The notes: generated by a model not told the origin, from the letters alone. Positions 47,396-59,161 are shown, numbered from the stretch's first letter. The stretch is DNA of 64,000 nt from Macrostomum hystrix (GCA_950097015.1 CATNEN010000033.1:5053001-5117000), one strand, 5' to 3'. Translations and numbers: made by a program.

Positions 47396-48890
47396 ATGGA
47401 AGACAACAACGGACTCCGCTTCTGCCATTTCTGCGGCCAGCAAATCCGCGCCAATATGATGCGAAGACATTTTATAGAGGCGCATAAAGCTGTCCATGCC
47501 GAATTTGACTGGACAGTCCTACCTGTTGGTCAAAGGCCATCGCTATTCGCGTCGGTTAAGGAGCGTGGAAAGTGCCGTCTGGAAGATGCTGCAACTACAG
47601 CGGGCTGGTGTAGATGTCGCTGCCGGTGGACGTGTGCTAGCGTGTCCGCATTGCAACAAAATAACGTCCAACATGTTGCATCATCAATATAGATGTAAGC
47701 GGAATCCGCAGCGTCGCGTCGGTGGCCAACCAGCTAAGCCAGTGGCAGTGGCGGGAGCAGCGGCAATGGGCGAAGTGGTCCAGCTTGAACAACTGGATCC
47801 ACTACCAGCTGTGGTCGGCGAGATTATCGACTATATGCACGAGCGCTACATTGCCCGTCGACTGCCAGCAGCAGAGCAGCCAGTAGCAGAGCAGCCAGTA
47901 GCAGAGCAGCCAGTAGCAGAGCAGCCAGTAGCAGAGCAGCCATCAGCAGAGCAGCCAGCAGCAGAGGCAGTCAGCAGCAGAGCAGCCAGCAGAAACTATC
48001 ATCATAGAAGATAGCGCAGCTGATCAGGCATCATCTATGCAACAAGTACTGACGAGCTGCTGAACATGTGAGCCAAGCGGACAGTGTGTCAATTGGATCA
48101 GTACGGCATCCAATTTGTACATCTACTCCGCTTAATCACAATGCGATTGAAGCAGCAGCAGAAACAATCCAATCGGATCACTCGCCAGTACCATCGCCAT
48201 CAATGCCAATTTTGCAAATTGAGCCAATCGGATCACCAGCGATGCCTATGTTGCCGATTCCAACTGTCGAGGTGCCGTATTTCGTTCCGGTTGCCGCTAC
48301 CTGTTTTTATTCCTGTCTGTGCGCCAAGAGTAACAACAGCGACAGTTGGTGTCAGTGCACAAAACGGTGTGACCGATGTTTCCATCGAAGCCAATGTCAG
48401 CACGCAGTCAGTGTGTATTGGTACATCATCCGGTCACGGTGATGACATTGAAATGGCGCAGATTCTGCTCGACTTGATGCAACCTGCCGCTATGCAATTT
48501 CTGTCTACCAATACGGATTGTGTTGCTGCTGCTGCTGGATCGGATTTCGCTGCCCATTCCGAAGCAAGTCACATCGATGATATGTTTGATGTCGCAATGG
48601 AGATCATCATTGCTGATGTCAACAACGATTCTGATGAACAGCTATCTGATGTGACAGTGCCGCAAGGAGATGCCGATGCCGCAGCAGAATTGGTTCTGAC
48701 CGCCGACCTTGACGACGATGTCGCAATGTCATTAAGTGATGTGCAGTCATCGCAATCGACTATACCTGCGACTGATGCTTTGCATGCATCTAGACGCTCG
48801 TATTGTATATGCACACACAATATATTGACTACGACAGTGTCAAGACACGGCCGATTGATCAAGACGCGACAATGTCTGTGCGGCAATTGA
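47396..48890 (+). pseudogene. zinc-finger gene A, frame-disrupted
   Basis: Frame 1 (from ATG 47396) gives a C2H2-like finger FCHFCGQQIRANMMRRHF, then EAH. A +1 frame (from about 47540) gives a second one, LACPHCNKITSNMLHHQYRC. Then come a Pro/Glu/Ala-rich linker with seven copies of a 15-base unit (47866-47970, repeating AEQPV), a Ser/Pro/Ile-rich stretch (SPVPSPSMPILQIEPIGSP) and an acidic end rich in Asp/Val/Ala (about 48430-48790). At least three frame changes are needed. The two-finger arrangement and its spacing match gene B at 56025-56330. No recombinase domain is seen at the end, unlike gene B. Function unknown; DNA binding is inferred from the fingers. Confidence 0.5.
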
Positions 48891-49424
48891 TTTCATTCAA
48901 TTCAATTGGCTCGGCGTGCAACTCAGATTGGGCTGCTTTGTCTGTCTACTGGCTGATTGGCTGGCTGGCTGGCTGGCTGGCTGAATAATCGACTCACTCA
49001 CTTATAATAATTCAGACTGAACTTGATTTAATCGATTGATTTAATATACGTTGATATAAGAATAAACTAAAAAAATTAAACTTTTAACGCGATTTGATTC
49101 TAAGCGATTTTATTCCACTACTGTCTATTCTTATTACATCAATTTTAGTTTTAAGTCTACTTCATTATTCTCAGGTTTTGCGCAATATAAATACAAACAT
49201 AATATCTCAGACTGATCGATTACGATTACGTCGGTCTTGTAATAAGTCTCAACGCCAATGTAAACCGCATAACCGCCAGTCAGTTCAGTTCATATTATTT
49301 TAATGATAGAATAAACAAGATAAGAAGTTGTGTACTATTAACAATTAAACAAATTACAAACACTAAATTATTTTTGTTTATTATTTATTTATATTTTGAA
49401 ACGGGTGACCGGGTGCAGAGCAAT
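48891..49424. other. AT-rich spacer
   Basis: A (ggct)n run at 48954-48981. 49203-49320 is a copy of the segment at 44958-45080. No gene. Confidence 0.5.
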
Positions 49425-49565
49425 GTGACGGTTCGTGGTTCACATACTGCGACATGTCACATAGCCAGCAGATATCTTAGCAGCTTCCGTGAAGGACGCG
49501 AAAATACATTATACTGTTCAACCAGTATGTGACATGTCGCAGTATGTGAACCACTGAACCGTCAC
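49425..49565. repeat. long inverted repeat (39-40-bp arms)
   Basis: Arm 49425-49463 (gtgacggttcgtggttcaca, then tactgcgacatgtcacata) is answered by 49526-49565 with one extra base; spacer 62 bp. The direct repeat tatattttgaaacg lies outside on both sides (about 49390 and 49610). Confidence 0.92.
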
Positions 49566-49670
49566 ACCGAATCACTATACACTACAATACCATAGCAGTC
49601 CGGTATATTTATATTTTGAAACGCGGGGATGTCCGGGTGCAGAGCAGGGCTGGCTAATGCTCACATTATC

Positions 49671-49740
49671 ATCGGGCCGTACGTTAGCCAGATGAAAGCT
49701 TTCAGAAAAAAACTGAAATCTGGCTAACGTACGGCCCGAT
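49671..49740. repeat. perfect 23-bp inverted repeat
   Basis: atcgggccgtacgttagcca + gat (49671-49693) and its exact reverse complement 49718-49740; 24-base loop containing gaaagctttc, itself a palindrome. Confidence 0.95.
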
Positions 49741-50646
49741 GGTAACGATGGCTAATGATACTGTCTTCCACAAGAGCCTTCTTACCTTTTTACCACTGGC
49801 ACAATATGCACAGATCTCAAGTAGTCAACGATCATAGTCGTTTTGACTTAAGAATACGTATGTACTTTCGCGAAAAAGTTTTTGGCAGTGCGCAAATACT
49901 AATTATAGATGAAATGTCTGGCTATATTCGCGAAAAATACCATAGATATGGCCACGCTACTTAAAGAACTTTTGCAAAAATACTGCATACAATATGAATT
50001 ATATGCAGCCGTTTTTTGTGTCTACGGCCAAAAACATCTGACTGTATTTTCGAAAGAAAAATTTGGATGCGAAGAACATAAAAAATAGCGAAAAATCGAG
50101 CTGTACCAAGCAGACATGTCTTTGGTAAAATACGCACAATTTAATGCACTACATACCTATAGTCTGCACGTTTAAAAGTGCATCTTGTAACATCTTATAT
50201 TTAGCGATACGAAAGTGTATAATAATTTATTCGTCGTTTGTACTTTACTTTTTCAAACTTATCCAACTAACTTATATGGCTGAATAATGTACAATAATGT
50301 ACAATAATGTACAAGGAATAATGCATCTCGAAAAATTCGTTTCTTTTTGCTTGTCAGTTAGTGAGTTCTTATTGTCGCACAAATGTTAATAATAGACGTA
50401 ATAAAATAACAGAACGATTCATAACACGTATTGACGAGATTAGCATGAATAATTTAATCATTCAATCATTTAATCAGTTTTTATTGTTTTGATTTATTTA
50501 TGTATCCGTTTCAGTATCAGTATCAGAGATGTATGACCAATCAGTATTGACAGTAAGATAACAAAGGAGGTAAAGTTATCAAAGAGAAACGATTGAATGT
50601 CTCAGATCGGCTGGTGTTGTTGGTGTTGAACCAGGTTCTCTGGTTC

Positions 50647-51032
50647 TCATAGGACACCCGGCTGCGGGATGAAAAGATGGGTTTTAGGTTTCAATTTATT
50701 TTGTTAGGTTCCTTTAGTAGCTTAGATGTTACAATTCAGAATGTGTTCATAAATATTCAAATGAAAGGAATCAAAATCTACTACTCACATATGGATCCAG
50801 CCCTGCCGCTATACGACGGGCCCGGGCCATGCGTAACATGGCCGCCCGGACCCGCCGTATAGCGGCTGTCATATTTTCTTCAGCCCGGCGCCGTTCCGGC
50901 GTCCAGGCTTCCGCCGCCGCTACCTCCATTGCCACCTCCATGGTTGATCTCATTGCGTCTTCTAACTCGGCGGCGGCTGACGCCAGTACGTAGTGCCGGA
51001 ACCGCCGCCGGGAATAATGGGAAAGTAGACAT
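50647..51032 (-). pseudogene. small Ala/Arg-rich protein of repeat R, copy 2 (one-base insertion)
   Basis: Exon 1 (51032-50789) is 244 bases against 243 in copy 1. The extra base is in the ggcggcggttccgg run (about 51000), after MSTFPLFPAA. Downstream the frame gives AAAEAWTPERRRAEENM and RAAMLRMARARRIAAG, then LDPY, GTGAGT and the same 15-base exon 50661-50647 (PGVL, stop). Confidence 0.6.
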
Positions 51033-51276
51033 AGCTGCTGTTGTTGTGCTGTTGTTGCTGCTTTGCTTGCGAAGTTTGGTTGTGGGCCTGATTTCTTGGC
51101 CGATAAAAAATTTCTTGTTCTTAATACCCTGGCTGGCCTGTATTCATTGGATTTGTCTGTGGACTACTGACTCATCTGTGTTCGAAAAAATATACTCTAT
51201 GTGGGCTTTGATTAAAGTTTAGAATTTTTTAGACAAAACTATTTTTTGCTTTACTTGATTTACTAACTGACTGAAC

Positions 51277-51658
51277 ATGTCGTTAATTGCCGATCAGATG
51301 CAGTTAGTACAAATGTATCTTCAGCCGCGCGTATTTCAACTCTTTCTCAGCTGTCGCATAGATTGCATTGGCCGGTTCATAGCGCATCGAGGGTGCTTCG
51401 AGCAACTACCTAGTTGCAACGCGGTGTTCCAAATGCAGAGTATAACGCTAATGAGCTATGTTTTATTATTACGGCGCACTCAACAATGGCTGCAAAAGCA
51501 CCGGTCAGCAGAAGACTATCAGGCTTGTCTTGTCCGTGACTGGTGTAAGAGACGATGAAGCACAAGACATCATCGAAGTGCTAGAGCTTTTAGAGGAAGC
51601 CCAAGCTGAACTTCAGCTCATCATACATGGAGTTCGCTATTGGTACATCGAACAATGA
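51277..51658 (+). pseudogene. helical small protein of repeat R, copy 2 (one-base insertion)
   Basis: ATG at 51277 starts MSLIADQMQLVQMYLQ. After LLLRRTQQWLQKHRSAEDYQ an extra base (about 51523) shifts the frame, and the rest reads VLSVTGVRDDEAQDIIEVLE ... AQAELQLIIHGVRYWYIEQ to TGA. With copy 1 this defines a ~126-residue, mostly helical protein of unknown function. The length 382 = 3x127+1 confirms one extra base. 245 bp separate the two divergent start codons, a likely bidirectional promoter. Confidence 0.55.
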
Positions 51659-52166
51659 ATGCTGTAAAATACAGAATTTATATGCAGAATTTTATGTATT
51701 ATAGTTACACGTTTATTTTTGCTCTCGCGACTTTGCAAAATCAGACTAATTGTAGAATGGCACGATTATTTGTTCAACCAATGAAATTCTATATATATTT
51801 ATACTCTATATGTATTGGTGAAATTTAATAAAAACCGTATTAATAATTACCGGTTGACTACCTGCACACATCTGTGTTCGAGTATTAATATTTTATTACT
51901 GACTGATCTCATCAGTCGTCTGATTATGATTAATGGTAACGCGACAATATATTGTCAATAGTGACGGCAAACTCTTATGCTTTGAATATACCACGTGAAG
52001 GTGAACGAGAGCTAGTGTATGTAAAAGTAGTTTAAAACATTTGCAGGTATCATGAACTGCGACTTTGAATACTTAGATGTGTTAATCAAATACCAACTTT
52101 TAATTATATTATTCAGTTAATTAATTTCATTATAACTAATGGCAACAGTGCTTAACAAAGAATTGC

Positions 52167-52640
52167 CTACATGTCATTCAAATCTGGGTTATTAGCAGCA
52201 CGATTGGCATTGCCGCGCTGTCTTTCAGTGCCAGTGCCGCCATTGTTGATGCTGCTGCTACTGCTTACAATTGGTGACTGTATATCGGTCACTTGCGCAT
52301 GCTGCGGCAGTTGCAATTGGCCGGCTAAATCACGTGTCGGATTGGCGTTCACAATAGAAAATCTCTGATTGTAAATGCGCACGACACCTGGACGATGCAA
52401 TACGTACTGAACACGTTGACGTGAAGGCAGAATATAGCAAAATCGGAGTCTGAACTACTATCCGAGCTGTGCCTTCGTCGACGTCGCTCAGTGCAATCAC
52501 GACATCCGTGCTGCTACTGACGGTAGGGCACGAGATCGGTTTGTCGTTGCCAGAGTTGTGACCTCTCTGTCGATATCTCGATCTCGATCTCCGCCATTGT
52601 GCCGCCCACCCAGGGATGACATGTTGTAGTTTTTTTATTT
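52167..52640 (-). pseudogene. unidentified minus-strand gene, frame-disrupted
   Basis: The first frame gives an Arg-rich start and STDVVIALSDVDEGTARIVV. The second frame (from about 52410) gives HRPGVVRIYNQRFSIVNANP and a Ser/Asn/Gly-rich tail to the stop at 52167. The two join naturally with one frame change near 52415. No family recognised. Confidence 0.35.
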
Positions 52641-52959
52641 GAAACAATAATTAAGAATCTAAAATGTGTAAATAAGTTACGACCACTTACCTTAGTAAAG
52701 TAACCAACTAAAAACCCTATTTCTAGTCTATGGTAACAAGATTGCTGATAATCTTATGTGATTGGGAATATGTAATCAATGCAGTTGAAACTTTGGACAA
52801 TTAATGAAGTAAATAAAACAAGTTCAACATTTTAAATACTGCCCCCATTGTTCGCCATGCCTACATCAACATCATCATCAGGGCCAACTCTAAACCGATG
52901 CGGAAAAATCCAACTGTCACGACGATGACGTTGAGCTGAATGAATAGCCAGGCTATGAT

Positions 52960-53420
52960 GACTACGGGTATGATGAAACATACAATTCAACATACAGTTT
53001 TGTATTCGGCCTGGCAGACGACCATTTGTTATACGCCGTAGCTGAAGAGGGTCGAAGCGGCGATGGCAGCCAATTGCTTTGACCCAGCTGATGACGAGCT
53101 TTTGTATGCAGCAGCTGAAGAGGCGGAGGCGTCAGCAGCAGCGGCAGCGATGGCAGCCAGTAGCTGTTTATTTGACCCAGCTGATGACGAGCTTTTTGTA
53201 TGCAGCAGCTGAAGAGGCGGAGGCGTCAGCAGCAGCGGCAGCGATGGCAGCCAGTAGCTGCTTGTTTGACCCAGCTGATGACGAGCTTTTGTATGCCGCA
53301 GCTGAAGAGGCGGAGGCGTCAGCAGCAGCGGCAGCGATGGCAGCCAGTAGCTGTTTATTTGACCCAGCTGACGACTGCCTATTGTATGCCGCAGCTGAAG
53401 AGGCGGAGGCATACGTTTGA
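52960..53420 (+). pseudogene. 34-residue-repeat acidic/Ala-rich protein, frame-disrupted
   Basis: A tandem repeat with a period of 102 bases (53035-53415, about 3.7 copies) encodes SCLFDPADDELLYAAAEEAE followed by ASAAAAAMAAS. Upstream, GYDDYGYDETYNSTY leads to FGLADDHLLYAVAEEG, which looks like a diverged first unit. One unit has an extra T (gagctttttgtatg against gagcttttgtatg), which breaks the frame between repeats 1 and 2, and another break lies near 53080. Unknown family; the strongly acidic-helical unit suggests a structural or interaction role (inference). Confidence 0.45.
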
Positions 53421-54240
53421 AATTATATTATAAAATAATGCAGAAACTATGATTCATTACAGTTATTTTATAAATAAAGCCTCTGATTATCATAACGATT
53501 TGATATACATATTGGTGTTGTTTTGTTAGTGATTGAAAAATACACTAATCTTTTCGTGAAAATACCATCACCAACAATCATAAGCACAAACGTAAGCATT
53601 ATGTTTGGTATTTTTTGTTTGTAAACGTTCATATTATTTTAATGCTCAATGCAATTTCGCATAAATACAGCAGTTTGTATTTGTTTTAGAACATGTTCTT
53701 TCGCAAAAATATGTCACTATACTTTCCCTAATTTCAGATTTTGCCCAGCTTTTTTCGACCTCATTATTCGGTCTTTTCGGAGAGCCATTTGGGCCTCATT
53801 GAAACGCAAATAGCAATTTTCGTATAGCGCTTATATTTCAGTGCGCAGCAGTTCAGTTTCTGCTCCATTTAGCTTACTATTTAGATTTATTTATTCGGAA
53901 GTCAGATTAAGACAAAAAATGAACATTAAGGCCTTCCTAAATCACTTTCATCTTCTCTCGTTATATAGCAACGTAAAACAGTGTATTTAAATTCACGCGT
54001 ATTTAAATTCACGCGCTAGCTCTGGCAGCTATTTTTAGAACTGGGAAGACCACGCTTCCTCTATGGCTTTGCTCGCAAGCACTCTTTTTCTCTCGTTATT
54101 GATATTGCATTAGAGCAGCAGCAGTGTACAGTATACTGAATGTATTGTTTCGTTCGAGATCGATTGACTGACTGATTGACACTGATTGACACAGACTCTA
54201 TGTCTTATGACATTCAATAATTTGATTTAACTTTGACTGG
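53421..54240. other. AT-rich DNA, nothing recognised
   Basis: Contains ataaaatacc/cgtgaaaatacc echoes of the R-type motif near 53540. No gene. Confidence 0.45.
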
Positions 54241-54930
54241 CGGCGGCAGCGACGACAAGCAAAAAAACACGGAAAGGCAATTAGAATATAATTTCTATGC
54301 TAAAGTCTACTCGATTATATTTCGCAGAGGCTAACTAATGCTATCCAGCTGATACAATTGAATATTTATCTCACCTCGAAGTGGGCACAGGCGGACGGGG
54401 GCTGGCTGCTGGTACTGCTGCTTCTGCTGCTTGTGCTGCAACTGCTGCTACTGCTGCTATTGCTGCTACTGCTGCTGCTTGGCAAATGGGCACAGGCGGA
54501 CGGGGCTGGCTTCGGCTACCTGATGCTGCTGGCTGGTGCCGGCCGGTTTAGCTGCACTGAGCTGAGGATGAGCATGGAAAAAAGCAATTAGAATATAATT
54601 TTCGACGCTAAAGTCTACTCGAATATAGTTTGCTGAGGCTAACTAATGCTATCCAGCTGTACAATTTAATTTGTATCTCACACTCGAAGTGGGCACAGGC
54701 GGACGGGGTTGGCTGCTGGTACTGCTGCTTCTGCTGCACCTCGAAGTGGGCACGGGCAGATGGGGCTGGCTGCTGGTACTGATGCTGCTAGAGCTGTTGA
54801 AGCTGCTACTGAGCTGCTACTGCTGCTACTGCTGATGCTTCTGCTGATGCTGTCGGTTGCTTCTGCTGATGCTTCTGCTGATGCTGTCTGTTGCGCTGCA
54901 AATAAGAAAAAGGCTATGTATTTTAAATAG
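54240..54930 (+). repeat. two tandem ~320-bp units with CTG-rich tracts
   Basis: Both units share aggcaattagaatataattt (second with aaagcaattag), then gctaaagtctactcga, gaggctaactaatgctatcc and ctcgaagtgggcacaggcgg, then a (ctgctg)n-like tract. Reversed, the CTG part can be read as Ser/Ala-rich protein with NPVRLCPLRV-type segments, but no gene is supported. Confidence 0.85.
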
Positions 54931-55841
54931 GCCATATAAGTATCTGTTCATAAATATGCATTACAAGCTGTGTTAATATAATAGGCCCTCAGATTAGTCT
55001 TTGTAATATATAATAGGCCCCTTCAATTAGTATTTGTATACATATAACAATCGGTCTGTTAATCTATATAGATAATAGCGCATGCAGTTCTCTATAATTA
55101 TAATATATTAGTAATCTCTGTAAGTGTTATGCAGTTCTGAGCTGCCTAGAAATATATTAGATCCTAATGCTTGCTGTTGACATAATAATAGATCCTGTGG
55201 CTCTCTGTCGATATTATATCTGTAGCCTGTTTTAATATAGTCCAAGCAAATAGAAGGCAGACTGTTGATTCGAATTGTGGATGAATCTCTGAAATTATAT
55301 TTGACTGTAAGCTGCAAGTTCGATCGAGCAGTTGGGCCGGGCTAAAACTAAAAGACTGCTACTTTGCTTGCCACCCTTTCTTTAAACCTTCGAAAGCGAA
55401 AGGGGGCGGCCCTGTCTCTAAATTCATAGTCTATGGTAAAAGGGTGTGGAAGGCCACTGCTCTGCCTTGAAAAGAGAAGCAGTGTGTCTGCTTTAACCAA
55501 TCGATAATGTCACCCCTGTGGCCATAGACTGAAGACGATCGAAGTCGTCCTCTCTTTCCATCTGCAGGTCTGTCTGGCGGCTCGGCACTGCTTTGAGGGA
55601 GGAAGATCGAGTTGGAGGGGGTGGGTGTGCTGTTCACTGGAAAATCGAATGTCTGAGCTGATTGTACTACATTGCAAATGAAAAATTTTTGTTTTTAAAA
55701 TTTATAAATGATTCAGAGGCTTATAATTTTTACAGCCGGGATGTTGTTGTTGTTGTTGTTGTTGTTAGGGACAACAGAAAAATAAGTGATTTATGTGCTC
55801 AACGCAGCACTCAATCGAATATAAATGCAGCAGCGATGACA
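54931..55841. other. spacer
   Basis: No gene supported. (gtt)n at 55743-55766. 55330-55640 is more GC-rich unique sequence. Confidence 0.4.
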
Positions 55842-55951
55842 ACAGTACGGGACAATGTGCGCGCACAACACTTAAAATAGTGTATTCCATAATGGGATAA
55901 AGGGGCAGTATATATATTTATTTAGATGCACGCACAACGGACTGTATATAG
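55842..55951. repeat. imperfect hairpin with tgcgcgca core, left of gene B
   Basis: acagtacgggacaatgtgcg, then cgcacaacacttaaaa is answered by ttagatgcacgcacaacgga, then ctgta. It resembles the stronger inverted repeat at 59369-59482 in both sequence and layout. Confidence 0.6.
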
Positions 55952-56024
55952 CATGTGTTGCATGCATACTGAATTCAGTTCATACACCTATATGGCACTG
56001 CATCAATTTGTAATAACAATAGCT

Positions 56025-58848
56025 ATGACAGACAACGAGTCGTGCTGCATCTTCTGTGGCGACGGCAGACCGCAGACGCACCCGAAACGCCACTTCCTGA
56101 GGAGGCACGCGGAGGAGGCTGTGCGCCAATTCCGACTCGAGGATGCCCCAGTCAAGGTGCGGCCCGTCCGAGGCATCTTGGGCAGCGGCGTCAGCCAAGC
56201 AGTCGTGCCAGATGGTCTGGCTCTGCCTGACGTGCAGCACCCACACGCGCAGCTCAGCCAACACTGAGCATGTACACGCGTGCCCAGCCTGCGGCAAGGT
56301 GCTGCGTAGGACAGCAAGGCAGCACAGGTGTCCAGCAGTGCCAGCTATTGTCGCTACCGTTGCTGTGGAACACCAGCAGCCACAGCCTCCGCAGCAGATG
56401 CCACCACCGCCTTCCGCAGCAGATGCCACCACCGCCTCCGCAGCAGCCTTCAGAGGCAGAACCAGCTGAATACGAGGCTGGGTCTCCTGTTGGCCGAGCT
56501 CTACAGCATCGCCGCGCCGTCCGTTGACGGTCGACCAGTCAGCGGCCAGTGCTCGGCTGTTGTCAGCCAGCCGTCCAGGCCGTCCGGCGACGCCTATTTG
56601 ACCCGACTGCGCCGCTGCTGCTGATGTCCTCACAGGAGGCCCCCGTAGTCGCTGACGATGACGATGATGGAGATGACGATGTCGGCTTGCTGCCCGGAAC
56701 AGCATCAGAATGCGGACGCTGCCGACGGTCCAGACGGTGGCAGCAGAGTCTTCCTCTTCGGGCTGCCTGTCTGCAGTTGGCCGGTGCAGGCCACCAAGGC
56801 AGCACTTTGTCGTCCCAGCACGTCATCGGCTGTGCTGTCAGCTGCACAGAGGCCGCTAGTGAAGCTGGCAGCTACCCCGCCGAGGCAGCGTCGAGCAGCT
56901 GCAGCAAAGTGGACTGCTGCAAAGAGAAGGCTGGCTAATGCCGAATTCGACCGGCTTCGATTGTCCATCTTCGGAGCAGAACTGCAGCAGGAAGCGTCGA
57001 CAAGCCGATCAGAAGCAGCAGCAACAGCGTCGCGGTCCGCGCTGTCGACACTTTCGCACGTCGCCACCTGCGAAGCCCGTGCCACCAGAGCTGCTGCAGC
57101 CGTTGGGTGACCGGCCCAGCATCTCCGCAACGGTGGAACGCCTGCGGGAGCTATGGTGGAGGGACCCATCGCGGGCCAGGATTGCGGCAACTTGTGCCAC
57201 CAGCAGCGTTGGCGCGACATCAGCAGGTCCGTGAGCTCGACGCTTCTACGCACCTGGCAGCGAAGCGGGCATATCGCTTGCAGACCTGCTGCTTCAGCCG
57301 GACAGGGTGCAGGACTGCTTCAGCGCTGAAACAGTCGGTGATGCCATGCAGCTGGCCCAGTCGACTGCTGCGCGCAAGTGCCAGGAGCTTGTCAGCATCT
57401 GCCGCTGCATGGAGGGCTGGCTGCGCGTGAGGGGCCTGCGAGGCGCCCAATGCCATCATGGCCGCCGTTGGCTTGCGCGAAGCCGAGCTGTTCTGCAGCA
57501 TCGACTCACCCTCGCCTGACAGCGAGCGCCCTGCTATTGAGGACGTCGACTCTGTCGGCAGTGGCGTCTGCTGGAGAATGCAGTTGGCGCAGAAGGCCAA
57601 CAACCCGCTGGCGGCTGAGCAGGCTCTCATCGCCCGCCTTAGCAGCGTGGTGCAGCAGGCTCGCGGCGAGTTCGGCAACGTCCGCGCCATCCAGCAGGTG
57701 AGCTAGCTGCACAGCAGCTGCATTAATGACAGTTAGTTCTATTTGGTTTTCGTGCTGCTATCTACTATAAGTAAACGCAACCACATTTATACTATGCAGG
57801 CAGTCTACAAGCTTGGCCACAACGAGCGGCCAGGTGGCCTTCATGGACACCTACGTCAACGTGGACGAGGTCGATGCCGTGTTCGCCCGCCGTGATCGTT
57901 TTTTTGCCATGCTACAAAGGCACAGCTGGACTTTGCTGCCAGTCGACGGCGAATGGGGCATGCAGGCAGCAGGTGTGGTCGCTGATGGCATCGCTGATGT
58001 CACCAAAGACAACGGCGAAGCAGATGATGGTGCCTTCAGTCGCCGGATGGTTTGTCTGCGGAGGATTGTGCAGGAGATGCTGTTCTACTGCAGCATTGAG
58101 CAGCCCCTGCGACTTCCTGCCGTGGATCTACATCCGTCGGCGACACCTGGTCGACCGTTCGGTTCGGCGAAACGCGTCGGCCGACCAAAAACAGCTGTTC
58201 CGCCAACACACGCAAAGTGCAGATGGGGAGAGCGGGCCGTCCGCTGCCGATCTGGCTGGGCACTCGCATCTCGTCCTGCCGCTGCGTGAAGTGCCGCACA
58301 AGGTCGGACACTTCCGGCGACCCAGCCAGGATGGTGCTGCCGGATCTATTCTGCGAGGCCTTGCTGCGCCTGCACGACGAATATATCGTGCCGTCGCTTG
58401 CTGCTCGCGGCATCGAGCAACCGGAGTCGCCGACCGTCTTCATTGATGTGTTCGGCGGTGTGTACAGCCAGTCGGCAATGAGCGCATGATCAGCGCAGGC
58501 GGGCAGCGAGTACTGGGTCGGCACTATGTGGCCACGCACTGGCGTCGCACCCTCTGTGCCGTAGTGCTCATGATGGAGCCGGAGCAGCTGGATATGTTCG
58601 CCAGAGCGCACGGCACATCTGCAGCTGTCATCCGGTACAATTATGGGCACAATGCCCAGATGGCCACCGAGATGGGCACAGTAATTCGCAGCCGCGATAT
58701 TGTCCGCCGGTTTGTGGTGCCATCAGGTGACGCAGAGATGCGACCAATAGTTAGGCCGCCGACCCAGGGACTCATCAGCAGCCTGGCTGGTGGAAGTGGG
58801 GAGGTGGCGGCGAGCACCCCAACGAGCCGACGCAGTCCTGCACGGTAG
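56025..58848 (+). pseudogene. zinc-finger / tyrosine-recombinase-like gene B, frame-disrupted
   Basis: ATG 56025 begins MTDNESCCIFCGDG with a C2H2-like finger (CIFCGD...HPKRHFLRRH). A +1 frame gives HACPACGKVLRRTARQHRCP, the same finger pair as gene A. A Gln/Pro/Ala-rich middle follows, with coding-like segments in several frames (AKRRLANAEFDRLRLSIF; DRPSISATVERLRELW). An intron 57698-57799 follows AIQQ. A later frame gives FMDTYVNVDEVDAVFARRD. 58300-58480 reads LFCEALLRLHDEYIVPSLAA and PTVFIDVFGG, and 58486-58848 reads YVATHWRRTLCAVVLMM, LDMFARAHGTSAAVIRYNY. The last part has the His-x-x-Arg, then GTS/GHS-like and Tyr spacing of tyrosine recombinases, as in Crypton-like elements (family knowledge). 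Several frame breaks make this copy unlikely to be functional as read. Confidence 0.5.
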
Positions 58849-59123
58849 ACCGGTGGCCGGAAAGCGACGGCGGCTGCACTCAGTGGCGGAGCATAATTTT
58901 GATTGATTCGCCCTGCCTGCCCGCCCTGTCTGTCTGCCTGCTTTATTTAAGATTTTATATATACAATATATATAGTATATATATATTTAAATATTTAAAT
59001 AGTGAGTGAAAAACACCGTGGGGCAGATAAAGGGGGGCCGGGACAGAGAGAAAACACGCAGAGAAAACATGCACAGGCCTTCGAGGGAGGGATAATTGAA
59101 TTCGTTTGACTGCATGTTACTGC

Positions 59124-59161
59124 AGCGTATAAAGCGCGCACATGTGCGCGCTTTATACGCT
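59124..59161. repeat. perfect 38-bp palindrome
   Basis: agcgtataaagcgcgcaca joined without a spacer to its exact reverse complement tgtgcgcgctttatacgct. It shares the gcgcgcaca core with the hairpins at 55842 and 59369. It lies between the convergent 3' ends of gene B and the SF3-helicase gene. Confidence 0.97.

Larger units (their letters stand above)
49895..52160 (+). repeat. repeat unit R, copy 2 (no P-element insertion)
   Basis: Colinear with 39219-39291 plus 44610-46870. It contains the uninterrupted P-element target and both small genes. The 50290-50640 part is not shared with copy 1. Confidence 0.8.

Noticed and set aside
56563-57253. Minus-strand frames across gene B
   Set aside because: Ala/Ser-rich shadows of a GC-rich coding strand, without domains.
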